DNA of 64,000 nt. Source: Novosphingobium resinovorum. GTDB taxonomy: Bacteria; Pseudomonadota; Alphaproteobacteria; Sphingomonadales; Sphingomonadaceae. This document shows, piece by piece, positions 1-7,303 of this stretch (its first letter is position 1; every line of letters begins with the position of its first letter). The stretch covers positions 1-64,000 of the forward strand of contig NZ_BSFC01000003.1 in the NCBI RefSeq assembly GCF_027922145.1, given 5' to 3'. The notes beneath the pieces were generated by a model, which was not told where the DNA came from, made no database searches, and was given only the letters and a program-made list of their open reading frames with translations. Made by a program: the position numbers and the translations under genes.

Positions 1-264
1 AAATGCAGCCCAGTGGCCACACCCGATTTTACACCACATTGACGGACGCGACCGTTTTCGCCGCAAGGCAACACCAATCGACAGTTAGTGCAGCGACGCA
101 TTCAGAGATGCGTAAACCGTTCGAACCGATGAAGGAACGGAAGCACATTTTACGACCGACCGTTATCGATTGCGGGCAGCATGATTCGGAAAAGACCGTC
201 TGCGCCGACTCGTTCAGCTTACCGCCACCTTGCTGGCGACGCACCTTGGATCTAGGTAACGGGC

Positions 265-645
265 ATGACCGTACCACCCCGCCTGAAGATCAAGATCCAG
301 ATCCACTCCGGCGAGGAGATCGCGATGGGACCCGGAAAGGCCGACCTCCTCGATGCCATCCGGGAGCATGGTTCCATCTCTGCCGCCGGTCGTGCGATGG
401 GCATGAGCTACCGCCGGGCTTGGCTGCTGGTTGACGTGATGAACCGCTGTTGGGATGCACCGCTGGTGCAGACCGCGCCCGGCCGCGCCGCGACGAGCGG
501 CGCTCGCGTCACTGAATTCGGGAATTCCGTCTTGGCCCATTACCGCGCTTTGCAAGAGGGCATCGCACAAGTCGCTCATGGTCCTGATTATGACGCACTC
601 GCTGCCCGGCTGTTGCCCAAACCACGAGCCTCGCAAAAGGCTTAA
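265..645 (+). CDS. ModE-like molybdenum-responsive HTH regulator, no TOBE domain
   Basis: A 126-residue winged helix-turn-helix protein of the ModE N-terminal (LysR-type HTH) family. The region around residues 25-60 carries the family pattern (LLDAIREHGSISAAGRAMGM, then SYRRAW). It probably controls the molybdate transporter genes that follow in the same direction. E. coli ModE is about twice as long and binds molybdate through C-terminal TOBE/Mop domains; this protein ends after the DNA-binding unit and a short helix. What it senses is therefore unclear. The start is the ATG at 265, where the ribosome site is weak. The family call is firm; the regulatory target is inferred from position. Confidence 0.85.
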   Translation: MTVPPRLKIKIQIHSGEEIAMGPGKADLLDAIREHGSISAAGRAMGMSYRRAWLLVDVMNRCWDAPLVQTAPGRAATSGARVTEFGNSVLAHYRALQEGIAQVAHGPDYDALAARLLPKPRASQKA

Positions 646-691
646 GGGACTGGCAGGTTTCCGCAGACCACAGCTTGCATTCGACTTCATG

Positions 692-716
692 CGATATACT
701 GTCGGATACAATATAT
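692..716 (+). promoter_or_regulatory. Candidate ModE box / modA promoter region
   Basis: An interrupted palindrome, ATATA (694-698) and TATAT (712-716) separated by 13 bases, lies just before modA. From memory, its layout resembles the E. coli modA operator, including an internal TGTCG and TACA. TACAAT at 707-712 could be a -10 element. Position and symmetry support an operator; binding is inferred. Confidence 0.45.
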
Positions 717-733
717 TCTCCTGGAGATTTCTA

Positions 734-1510
734 GTGCGCAAACTCGTCGCGCTGCTGCTCGCGGCGCTAACGGTTCTGTACGGAGCCGCCGCCCCCCTGA
801 GCGCCGCTCCCGGAGCCCAGCCACCGCTGGTGCTCGCCGCAGCGAGCTTGCAGGAATCGATGAATGCTGCTGCCGACGCCTGGGCCCGCAAGGGGCATCC
901 CCGCCCGCGCATTTCCTTCGCGGCATCCTCCGCACTCGCCCGGCAGATCGCCTCGGGCGCCCCCGCAGATATATTCGTTTCTGCCGACGAACCCTGGATG
1001 GACGACGTGCAGGGCAAAGGTTTGGTGCGCAAGGGCACGCGCGTGTCGTTTCTGCGCAACGAACTCGTCCTAGTCGCCCCGCGCGCGAGCAACGTCCGCC
1101 TGAAGCTCGGGCGCGGCATGCCTTTGGCGCGGGCGCTGGGCAAGGGCCGACTGGCGATCGCTGATCCGGCCGCGGTTCCTGCAGGTATCTACGGCAAGCA
1201 GGCGCTCACCCGGCTCGGCGTATGGGCCTCGGTGCAGGATCGGCTGGCACCCGGCGACAGTGTAAGGGCTGCACTCGCGCTGGTAAGCCGGGGCGCGGCG
1301 CCGCTTGGCATCGTCTACGCGACCGACGCCCGCGCCGACCAGGGCGTGCGCGTGGTCGGCACCTTCCCCCCCTCGAGCCACGATCCGATCAGCTACCCTG
1401 TCGCCACTCTCTCCTCTTCACGCAATCCGGAGGGTGAGGCGTTCCGGCGCTATCTGGTTTCCACCGAGGGCAAGGCGGTGTTCCGCCGCTTCGGCTTCGG
1501 GACCAAGTAA
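734..1510 (+). CDS. modA: Molybdate ABC transporter substrate-binding protein ModA
   Basis: Periplasmic molybdate/tungstate-binding protein of 258 residues, the usual ModA size. It begins with a signal peptide (basic VRK, then a leucine/alanine-rich stretch to about residue 24). The mature part has the family landmarks LAAASLQ, AASSALARQIASGAPADIF and SADEPWMD, whose serines typically hold the oxyanion. The GTG at 734 is chosen because GGAG lies seven bases upstream and the signal peptide follows at once; an in-frame ATG at 689 would put the candidate operator inside the gene. modB begins eight bases after the stop, so modABC is one operon. Confidence 0.92.
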   Translation: MRKLVALLLAALTVLYGAAAPLSAAPGAQPPLVLAAASLQESMNAAADAWARKGHPRPRISFAASSALARQIASGAPADIFVSADEPWMDDVQGKGLVRKGTRVSFLRNELVLVAPRASNVRLKLGRGMPLARALGKGRLAIADPAAVPAGIYGKQALTRLGVWASVQDRLAPGDSVRAALALVSRGAAPLGIVYATDARADQGVRVVGTFPPSSHDPISYPVATLSSSRNPEGEAFRRYLVSTEGKAVFRRFGFGTK

Positions 1511-1518
1511 GCCGCCGC

Positions 1519-2220
1519 GTGAATCCGCTTTCATCAGCCGAATGGGAGGTTCTGGTCCTCTCGCTCAAGGTTGGCGCTGTTGCCATGTCGGCAGCACTCC
1601 CGGTCGCCTTCGCGTTCGCATGGGTTTTGGCGCGCTGGCGCTTTCCGGGGAAGGTACTGGTCGACGCGATGGTCCATCTGCCGCTGGTCCTGCCTCCGGT
1701 GGTGACCGGCTGGCTGCTCCTTCTTGCCTTCAGCCCGAACGCGCCCCTTGGTGGTCTCCTGGAACGCGCATTCGGGCTGACGTTCCTGTTTCGCTGGACC
1801 GGTGCGGCACTTGCGGCTGCTATCATGGCACTGCCGCTGATGGTTCGCGCGATGCGGCTCTCACTGGAAGGGGTCGATCGCCGCCTGGAAAATGCCGCGC
1901 GCACCCTTGGTGCCGGGTCATGGCGCACATTCGTGAACGTGACGCTGCCCCTCAGCCTGAACGGTGTGCTGGCAGCGCTGGTTCTCGGCTTCGCGCGATC
2001 GGTTGGTGAGTTCGGCGCCACAATCACCTTCGCATCGAATATTCCAGGTGAGACGCAGACCCTGCCCCTTGCGATCTATAGCGCATTGCAAGTGCCTGGC
2101 TCCGATCTACAGGTGGCACGCCTGGCCGGGCTGTCCGTAATGCTGTCGGTCGCTGCACTTGTGCTGTCAGAATGGCTTGCCCGCCGCAGCGGTCAGGAGA
2201 AGGGTCGCCATGTCATTTGA
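1519..2220 (+). CDS. modB: Molybdate ABC transporter permease ModB
   Basis: Integral inner-membrane permease of 233 residues with about five hydrophobic segments. The cytoplasmic coupling motif typical of ModB/CysT permeases (EGVDRRLENAARTLGAG, continuing into the FVNVTLPLS region) sits near residues 117-145, and GEFGATITFASNIPGETQTL follows, a very conserved ModB stretch. It pairs with ModC to move molybdate delivered by ModA. The start codon is GTG. The gene overlaps modC by 11 bases, indicating coupled translation. Confidence 0.93.
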   Translation: MNPLSSAEWEVLVLSLKVGAVAMSAALPVAFAFAWVLARWRFPGKVLVDAMVHLPLVLPPVVTGWLLLLAFSPNAPLGGLLERAFGLTFLFRWTGAALAAAIMALPLMVRAMRLSLEGVDRRLENAARTLGAGSWRTFVNVTLPLSLNGVLAALVLGFARSVGEFGATITFASNIPGETQTLPLAIYSALQVPGSDLQVARLAGLSVMLSVAALVLSEWLARRSGQEKGRHVI

Positions 2221-2833
2221 CATTGCCCTTACCCTGTCACGCGGCGAACGGCCGTTGCGTTACACCTTTACCGCCGGAGCGGGACTTACCGCACTCTTTG
2301 GCCCTTCGGGCGCCGGCAAGACGAGCCTGCTCGATGCGGTCGCGGGCCTACTGCGCCCCACAGAGGGCCACATCGTCGTAGCCGAAAGATCCATGTTCGA
2401 CAGTGCCGCGCACATAGACCTCAAACCCGAGACGCGCCGCTGCGGCTACGTGTTTCAGGACTTGCGCCTGTTTCCGCATCGCTCGGTCCGCCGCAATCTG
2501 GAGTTCGGCCGCAGGCAAGGGGCCACGCTTGATTGGGATCATACCATCGACCTCTTGGGAATTGCCGACTTGCTGGACCGTATGCCTGCGACCCTGTCCG
2601 GCGGCGAAGCCCAGCGGGTCGCGATCGGCCGCGCACTGCTTTCCGCGCCCGAGTTTCTTTTGATGGACGAGCCGCTGGCATCGGTCGACGGAGTGCGCCG
2701 CGAAGAAATCCTGCGACTCATCGAACGCATCCGCGACGAACTGCACCTGCCGATCCTCTACGTCAGCCACGACCGTGCCGAAGTCGAACGGCTGGCACAG
2801 ACGATAGTACCGGTCTTGCCTCTCGTCGATTGA
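2210..2833 (+). CDS. modC: Molybdate ABC transporter ATP-binding protein ModC, short form
   Basis: ATPase subunit of the molybdate importer. It has Walker A (GPSGAGKTS), Q-loop region (GYVFQDLRLFPH), ABC signature (LSGGEAQRVAIGRALL), Walker B (LLMDEPLASVD) and the switch histidine (YVSHDR). At 207 residues it stops right after the nucleotide-binding domain, whereas E. coli ModC (about 350 residues) has a C-terminal TOBE/Mop domain that binds molybdate and restrains transport. The ATG at 2210 is preceded by AGGAGAAGGG and lies inside the modB reading frame. The short length is natural to the gene; I see no frameshift remnant downstream. Confidence 0.92.
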   Translation: MSFDIALTLSRGERPLRYTFTAGAGLTALFGPSGAGKTSLLDAVAGLLRPTEGHIVVAERSMFDSAAHIDLKPETRRCGYVFQDLRLFPHRSVRRNLEFGRRQGATLDWDHTIDLLGIADLLDRMPATLSGGEAQRVAIGRALLSAPEFLLMDEPLASVDGVRREEILRLIERIRDELHLPILYVSHDRAEVERLAQTIVPVLPLVD

Positions 2834-2928
2834 CGCAAGGCAGCGGTGCGACCGGATCTCGCCACTTCGCCCGCGGGAGCCTGCCTGATCGGAGGGCCAT
2901 GTGCGTCGCAGCCGCGACGACTGAGGGC

Positions 2929-4086
2929 TCAGCCCGCACCGATCAGTTCGCGGCCGATGAGCATGCGGCGGATTTCGTTCGTGCCAGCGCCGATGTCGAG
3001 CAACTTGGCATCGCGCAGGTAGCGTTCGACCGGCCAGTCCTTGGTATAGCCTGCGCCGCCCAGCGCCTGCACTGCCTCGCCCGAGACGCGGAAGGCGTTT
3101 TCACTGGCCAGCAGGATCGCCCCCGCCGCGTCGAAGCGCGTGGTCTGCCCGGCATCGCAGGCGCGCGCCACGGCATAGACATAGGCGCGCGCAGACTGCA
3201 GCGCGACGTACATGTCCGCGACCTTGGCCTGCATCAGCTGGAACGCGCCGATCGGCTTGCCGAACTGCCTTCGCTCGCGAAGGTAGGGAATGACGGTGTC
3301 GAGGCATGCCTGCATGATGCCAAGTTGAAGGCCCGCCAGCACCACCCGCTCATAGTCGAGCCCGCTCATCAGCACGCCGACGCCGCCGTGCAGCGGCCCC
3401 ATGACGTTCTCTTCCGGCACCAGGCAGTCGTCGAACACGAGCTCGCACGTGGGCGAACCGCGCATGCCCATCTTGTCGATCTTCTGGCCGATCGAAAATC
3501 CGGGCATGCCCTTCTCGATCAGGAAGGCGGTGATGCCTTTCGATCCCTCGCCGGTCCTGGCGTAGACGACCAGGGTATCGGCATACGTGCCGTTGGTGAT
3601 CCAGAACTTGGTGCCGTTGAGGCGGAAGCCTTCTGCCACCGCATCGGCGCGCAGCTTCATGCCGACGACGTCGGACCCGGCGCCCACCTCGGACATCGCC
3701 AGGCTGCCGACATGCTCGCCGGAGATCAGCCCCGGCAGGTACTTCGCCTTCTGCTCATCGGTTCCCCAGCGGCGGATCTGGTTGACGCACAGGTTCGAGT
3801 GGGCGCCATAGGACAGGCCGACGGAGGCGGAGGCCCGGCTCACTTCCTCGACCGCGATGACGTGTTCGAGATAGCCCAGGCCGATGCCGCCCCACTCTTC
3901 CTCGACCGTCAGGCCATGGAGGCCGAGCGCGCCCATCTCGGGCCAGAGATCGCGCGGGAACCAGTCTTCGGCGTCCACTTTCGCGGCGATGGGGGCGATC
4001 CGCTCGTCGGCGAAGCGCGACACGCTTTCGCGGATCATCTGCGCGCTTTCGCCAAGGGCGAAATCGAAATCGGGGGTGGCGCGCAT
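2929..4086 (-). CDS. Isovaleryl-CoA dehydrogenase-like acyl-CoA dehydrogenase
   Basis: FAD-dependent acyl-CoA dehydrogenase of 385 residues, full length. It has the two family signatures (SLAMSEVGAGSDV near 128-140 and QALGGAGYTKDWPVERYLRD near the C-terminus). In most acyl-CoA dehydrogenases the catalytic glutamate is near the C-terminus; here that position is the GTNEIRR glycine-rich stretch, and a glutamate lies in LDYERVVLAG (Glu246), as in isovaleryl-CoA dehydrogenase. That points to leucine degradation. The usual partner genes (methylcrotonyl-CoA carboxylase) are not adjacent. It converges on modC. Confidence 0.85.
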   Translation of the reverse strand: MRATPDFDFALGESAQMIRESVSRFADERIAPIAAKVDAEDWFPRDLWPEMGALGLHGLTVEEEWGGIGLGYLEHVIAVEEVSRASASVGLSYGAHSNLCVNQIRRWGTDEQKAKYLPGLISGEHVGSLAMSEVGAGSDVVGMKLRADAVAEGFRLNGTKFWITNGTYADTLVVYARTGEGSKGITAFLIEKGMPGFSIGQKIDKMGMRGSPTCELVFDDCLVPEENVMGPLHGGVGVLMSGLDYERVVLAGLQLGIMQACLDTVIPYLRERRQFGKPIGAFQLMQAKVADMYVALQSARAYVYAVARACDAGQTTRFDAAGAILLASENAFRVSGEAVQALGGAGYTKDWPVERYLRDAKLLDIGAGTNEIRRMLIGRELIGAG

Positions 4087-4179
4087 GGGTTCCTCTCCTC
4101 TGGCTGCCTGATCTTTGGCAACGCTCCTAGAGCAATATCGATGCAGCGCGAAGACGGAATATTACGAGCGGTCGCGCAA

Positions 4180-5691
4180 TTATGTCTCCGCACCAATTCG
4201 CAGCGAGGCGATCGCCGCGAGCAGCAGAGTGCCCGCCGCGAAGGCCATCGTCCAGATCGGCTCGCCGGGGAAGAAGGCCTTCATGATCGAGCCCATCACC
4301 GTCGCGACCAGCAGTTGCGGCAGCACCACGAAGACGTTGAACAGGCCCATGTAGATGCCCAGCTTGGACTGCGGCAGGCTGCTCGCAAGAATGGCGTAAG
4401 GCATCGCGAGGATCGAGGCCCAGGCGATGCCGATGCCGATCTCGCACGCGATCAGGCCCTTGGGATCGCGGAGCAGCAGGAACCCGGCAAAGCCCAGCGC
4501 TCCCGCCACGAGGCACAGCGCATGCGTCCGCGCCTTGCCCAGCCGCGCCGAGAGCACCGGCAGCAGCGCCAGCGCGGCGATGGCCGCCACGCCGTTGTAG
4601 ACCGAGAACAACACGCCGACCCAGTTGCCCGCCTCCTGATAGGCGGCACTGGCGGGGTCGGCCGATCCGAAGTGGTACTGCGCCACCACCGGCGTGGTGT
4701 TGATCCACATGATGAACAGCGCCGACCAGCTGAAGAACTGCACGAAAGCGAGCCGCTTCATCAGCGGCGGCATTCCCGCGAAGTCACCGACGATCCCTGC
4801 CAGCATCGAAGCACTGCGGCCCGAGCGCGCAAGGCCGATAGCGGCCATGATGGCGATGCCGTAGCCTGCGAGGAGCGCGGCGAGGAGATAGACTTCCTTC
4901 TCCAGAGCCCATGCCTTGACGAGCGCCGCAACGACAGCACCGGCGACGATCCACGGCAACCCGTTCCAGATCGGGCGCCCGGCGAGTGCAGCAGCACTGG
5001 CGCCCTCCGCCTCCTGCGCATCCCCAAACGCCGCTTGCTCCTCGGGCGAGTATTCCCGCGTCGTCAGCACCGTCCAGATTACGGCGCCCAGCAGGGCCAG
5101 TCCTCCGGCCCAGAAGCTGTAGCGCACCGTATCGGGAATTTCCCCGAGCGCCGCCGCGTTGGAGACGCCCAAGTGCTCCAGCGCATAAGGAAACAGCGAC
5201 CCCACCACCGCGCCCGCGCCGATAAAGGCGGTCTGCACGGCATAGCCCGCCGTGTGCTGATCCTTGCGCAGCATATCGCCGACGAAAGCGCGGAAGGGCT
5301 CCATCGAGACGTTGAGGCTGGCGTCGAGCATCCACAGCAGCAGCGCCGCCATCAGCAGTCCCGAAGATGACCCGGCGCTCTCGGGCATCGCCAGCAGCGC
5401 GATCGTCGCCAGAACGGCACCGGCGAGGAAATAGGGACGACGGCGACCGAGGCGGCCCAGCCATGTCCGGTCGGACATGTGGCCGACGATGGGCTGGACC
5501 AGCAGGCCCGTCAGCGGCGCCGCGACCCAGAGCGCGGGAAGATCGTCGATCCCCGAACCCAGCGACTGGAAGACGCGGCTCATGTTGGCGTTCTGCAGTG
5601 CGAAGCCGATCTGGATGCCGAAGAACCCGAAGCTGATGTTCCACAGCCCCGCCCAGCCCTGCCGGGGTTTCTCCGAAGCCATGTCCGTCAT
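4180..5691 (-). CDS. MFS sugar transporter, SLC45/maltose-type
   Basis: A 503-residue major facilitator with about twelve hydrophobic segments, similar to sucrose/maltose proton symporters. The loop between helices 2 and 3 reads GHMSDRTWLGRLGRRRPYF, the classic MFS motif in its SLC45-like form. It probably carries maltose or maltodextrins made by the neighbouring hydrolases from periplasm to cytoplasm. Start may be 5691 or the second methionine (5682). It is transcribed away from the LacI-type regulator, and a half-symmetric GCATACGAATGC about 80 bases upstream resembles the palindrome before the receptor gene, suggesting shared control. Confidence 0.85.
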   Translation of the reverse strand: MTDMASEKPRQGWAGLWNISFGFFGIQIGFALQNANMSRVFQSLGSGIDDLPALWVAAPLTGLLVQPIVGHMSDRTWLGRLGRRRPYFLAGAVLATIALLAMPESAGSSSGLLMAALLLWMLDASLNVSMEPFRAFVGDMLRKDQHTAGYAVQTAFIGAGAVVGSLFPYALEHLGVSNAAALGEIPDTVRYSFWAGGLALLGAVIWTVLTTREYSPEEQAAFGDAQEAEGASAAALAGRPIWNGLPWIVAGAVVAALVKAWALEKEVYLLAALLAGYGIAIMAAIGLARSGRSASMLAGIVGDFAGMPPLMKRLAFVQFFSWSALFIMWINTTPVVAQYHFGSADPASAAYQEAGNWVGVLFSVYNGVAAIAALALLPVLSARLGKARTHALCLVAGALGFAGFLLLRDPKGLIACEIGIGIAWASILAMPYAILASSLPQSKLGIYMGLFNVFVVLPQLLVATVMGSIMKAFFPGEPIWTMAFAAGTLLLAAIASLRIGAET

Positions 5692-5769
5692 CGCGTCCCT
5701 TCCCTAAGCTCGCGGACTTGACGCCGCGCAGTCCGCCCGCCTTGCACGATGCGCCGGATGCGACAACAT

Positions 5770-5781
5770 GCATACGAATGC
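5770..5781 (-). promoter_or_regulatory. Candidate LacI-type operator upstream of the MFS gene
   Basis: GCATACGAATGC is an imperfect palindrome (GCAT/ATGC arms). It shares ATACGnATGCC with the 12-bp palindrome in front of the TonB-dependent receptor. This suggests the same LacI-family regulator acts on both promoters. It is inferred from sequence similarity only. Confidence 0.4.
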
Positions 5782-5856
5782 CTAGCCGGTCACCATAACC
5801 TTCTGTCTCGTTTTCCGCGCCTTACCCGCGCGCACCTCCAGCCATCACCCCTATTC

Positions 5857-5933
5857 CGTCATTGCGAGCGTAGCGAAGCAATCCAGGGCAGTCTTGTGCC
5901 GCCCTGGATTGCTTCGCTACGCTCGCAACGACG
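5857..5933. repeat. REP-like palindrome, family A copy 1
   Basis: A 77-bp inverted repeat with outer arms reading CGTCATTGCGAGCG and inner CGAAGCAATCCAGGGC, facing their complements across a short variable loop. Five further copies occur in this window. The rest of the interval 5692-5992 holds the candidate operator and no gene. Confidence 0.9.
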
Positions 5934-5992
5934 GACGGTGGGTAGAGCGCCCAAGGAGTACTGTGCCAGCAACCGAAATACGGCCGCGAACG

Positions 5993-7027
5993 CTACCCCG
6001 CCGTGCTTCGCCGCACCACCAGACGCGCCGGCAGCGTGCGCGAGGGCGCCGCGCGGTCCGCGATCTGGTCGGCCAGCGTCTCGACCAGAATTTCTCCGGC
6101 GCGCCTGAGGTCCTGCATCATCGTGGTCAGGGGCGGGTTGGTCATGCTGGCGGCGGGAAGGTCGTCGAAGCCCATCACCGCCACGTCGCCGGGGATCGAC
6201 AGGCCCGCCTCACCCAGCGCGCGCATGGCGCCGATGGCGATGAGGTCACTGGCCGCGAAGACGGCGTCGAAAATCACCCCTTCGCCAATCACCTCGCGCA
6301 TCGCCGCGTGGCCCATGTCCTCAAGGTTCACCACGTCGCGTTGCAGGCGCGGGTCCACCGTCACCCCCGCCTCGCCGAGCGCCTCACACAGCCCCCGGTA
6401 ACGATCGGCGAACTCGGGATAATGCTCGTCGGCCTGCCCGAGAAAGACGATGCGCCGACGGCCGAGGCCGAGCAGATGCTCCCCCGCCAGCCGCCCCGCA
6501 CCAAGATTGTCGGAACCGACCGTCGCCCCGATATTGACCTCGTCCACGCTGCCCCAGCGCACGAAGTGCGTGCCCTGCCCGACCAGTTGGCGCAGACGGC
6601 TCTCGTAAAGCGTATAGTCCCCGTAGCCGAGCAGGATCAGGCCGTCGGCGCGGTGGCTGTCCTGATAGCGCACGTGCCAGTCGTCCTCCAGCTTCTGGAA
6701 CGAGATCAGCAGGTCCAGCCCCCGGCTGGCGCACTCGCGCGTGATCGCGCCGAGCATGGCGAGGAAGAACGGGTTGATCTTGGAATCGTCGGGCGACTGT
6801 TCCTCGAAGAACAGCAGCGCGATCGTGTTCGAACGCTGCGACCGCAGCGACGAGGCGTTCTTGTCCACCGAGTAGTTCAACTCGCGCGCGATCGCCTCGA
6901 TCCGCTCGCGCGTGGCGGCGCTGACCGACTTGCTCCCCCGCAGCGCGCGGCTGACGGTGGGCTGCGAGACACCGGCGCGATAGGCGATGTCGAAGCTGGT
7001 CGGGCGATTGGTCGGCTTGCGTCCCAT
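5993..7027 (-). CDS. LacI-family transcriptional regulator of the maltodextrin locus
   Basis: A 344-residue repressor-type regulator. An N-terminal LacI helix-turn-helix (TSFDIAYRAGVSQPTVSRAL, residues about 9-28) is followed by the hinge and a periplasmic-binding-protein-like sensor domain (GLILLGYGD, VMGFDDLPAASM). The start is the ATG at 7027 because GGAGGAG lies directly upstream; the longer reading frame to 7087 has no such site. It sits between the sugar carrier and the receptor gene and is the obvious regulator of the whole locus. The inducer is probably maltose or a related glucoside, inferred from the neighbours. Confidence 0.9.
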   Translation of the reverse strand: MGRKPTNRPTSFDIAYRAGVSQPTVSRALRGSKSVSAATRERIEAIARELNYSVDKNASSLRSQRSNTIALLFFEEQSPDDSKINPFFLAMLGAITRECASRGLDLLISFQKLEDDWHVRYQDSHRADGLILLGYGDYTLYESRLRQLVGQGTHFVRWGSVDEVNIGATVGSDNLGAGRLAGEHLLGLGRRRIVFLGQADEHYPEFADRYRGLCEALGEAGVTVDPRLQRDVVNLEDMGHAAMREVIGEGVIFDAVFAASDLIAIGAMRALGEAGLSIPGDVAVMGFDDLPAASMTNPPLTTMMQDLRRAGEILVETLADQIADRAAPSRTLPARLVVRRSTAG

Positions 7028-7154
7028 GGTCTCCTCCACCCGATGCTGCGCCGCAACAATGCCACGACACCGGATAGCTAACTTCACGTAATCACGTAGT
7101 TATGCGGGATTTGCAGCGTTGCATGGAAGACACGCCGCGTTTCCCTCCGGCATC

Positions 7155-7166
7155 TACGTATACGTA
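7155..7166 (+). promoter_or_regulatory. Candidate LacI-type operator upstream of the TonB-dependent receptor
   Basis: TACGTATACGTA is a perfect 12-bp palindrome with a central TA step, about 140 bases before the receptor start and in the 276-base space separating it from the LacI-family gene. A related, degenerate site lies before the MFS gene. The remaining bases of this interval show no gene. Confidence 0.55.
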
Positions 7167-7303
7167 TGCCATATTATGCGCAACGTAGGACCGCCTTAAG
7201 CAGAGGGGGTCGAATGGAGTCGCGGCAGAAATGCACGGGCTCATCAGGAGGAGATGCCGGGCGCCAGGTGTGCTGTCCCGGCCAGAACAGGGGAGGACAC
7301 TTC

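Noticed and set aside
134..164. GGAAC and CGTT in the first 170 bases as a second EcfG promoter
   Set aside because: The spacing is 22 bases, beyond the accepted 16-17.
3..434. Small open frames at the left edge
   Set aside because: No ribosome site, no recognisable domain, and they overlap the ModE-like gene in another frame.
2533..5370. A 945-residue open frame on the plus strand, antisense to the acyl-CoA dehydrogenase and MFS genes
   Set aside because: No family pattern; it is rich in Arg/His/Gln as expected from the antisense of GC-rich genes. Both opposite genes are clear.
5857..5933. Repeated palindromes as a CRISPR array
   Set aside because: The copies are kilobases apart, each a single palindrome, with no spacers or cas genes.
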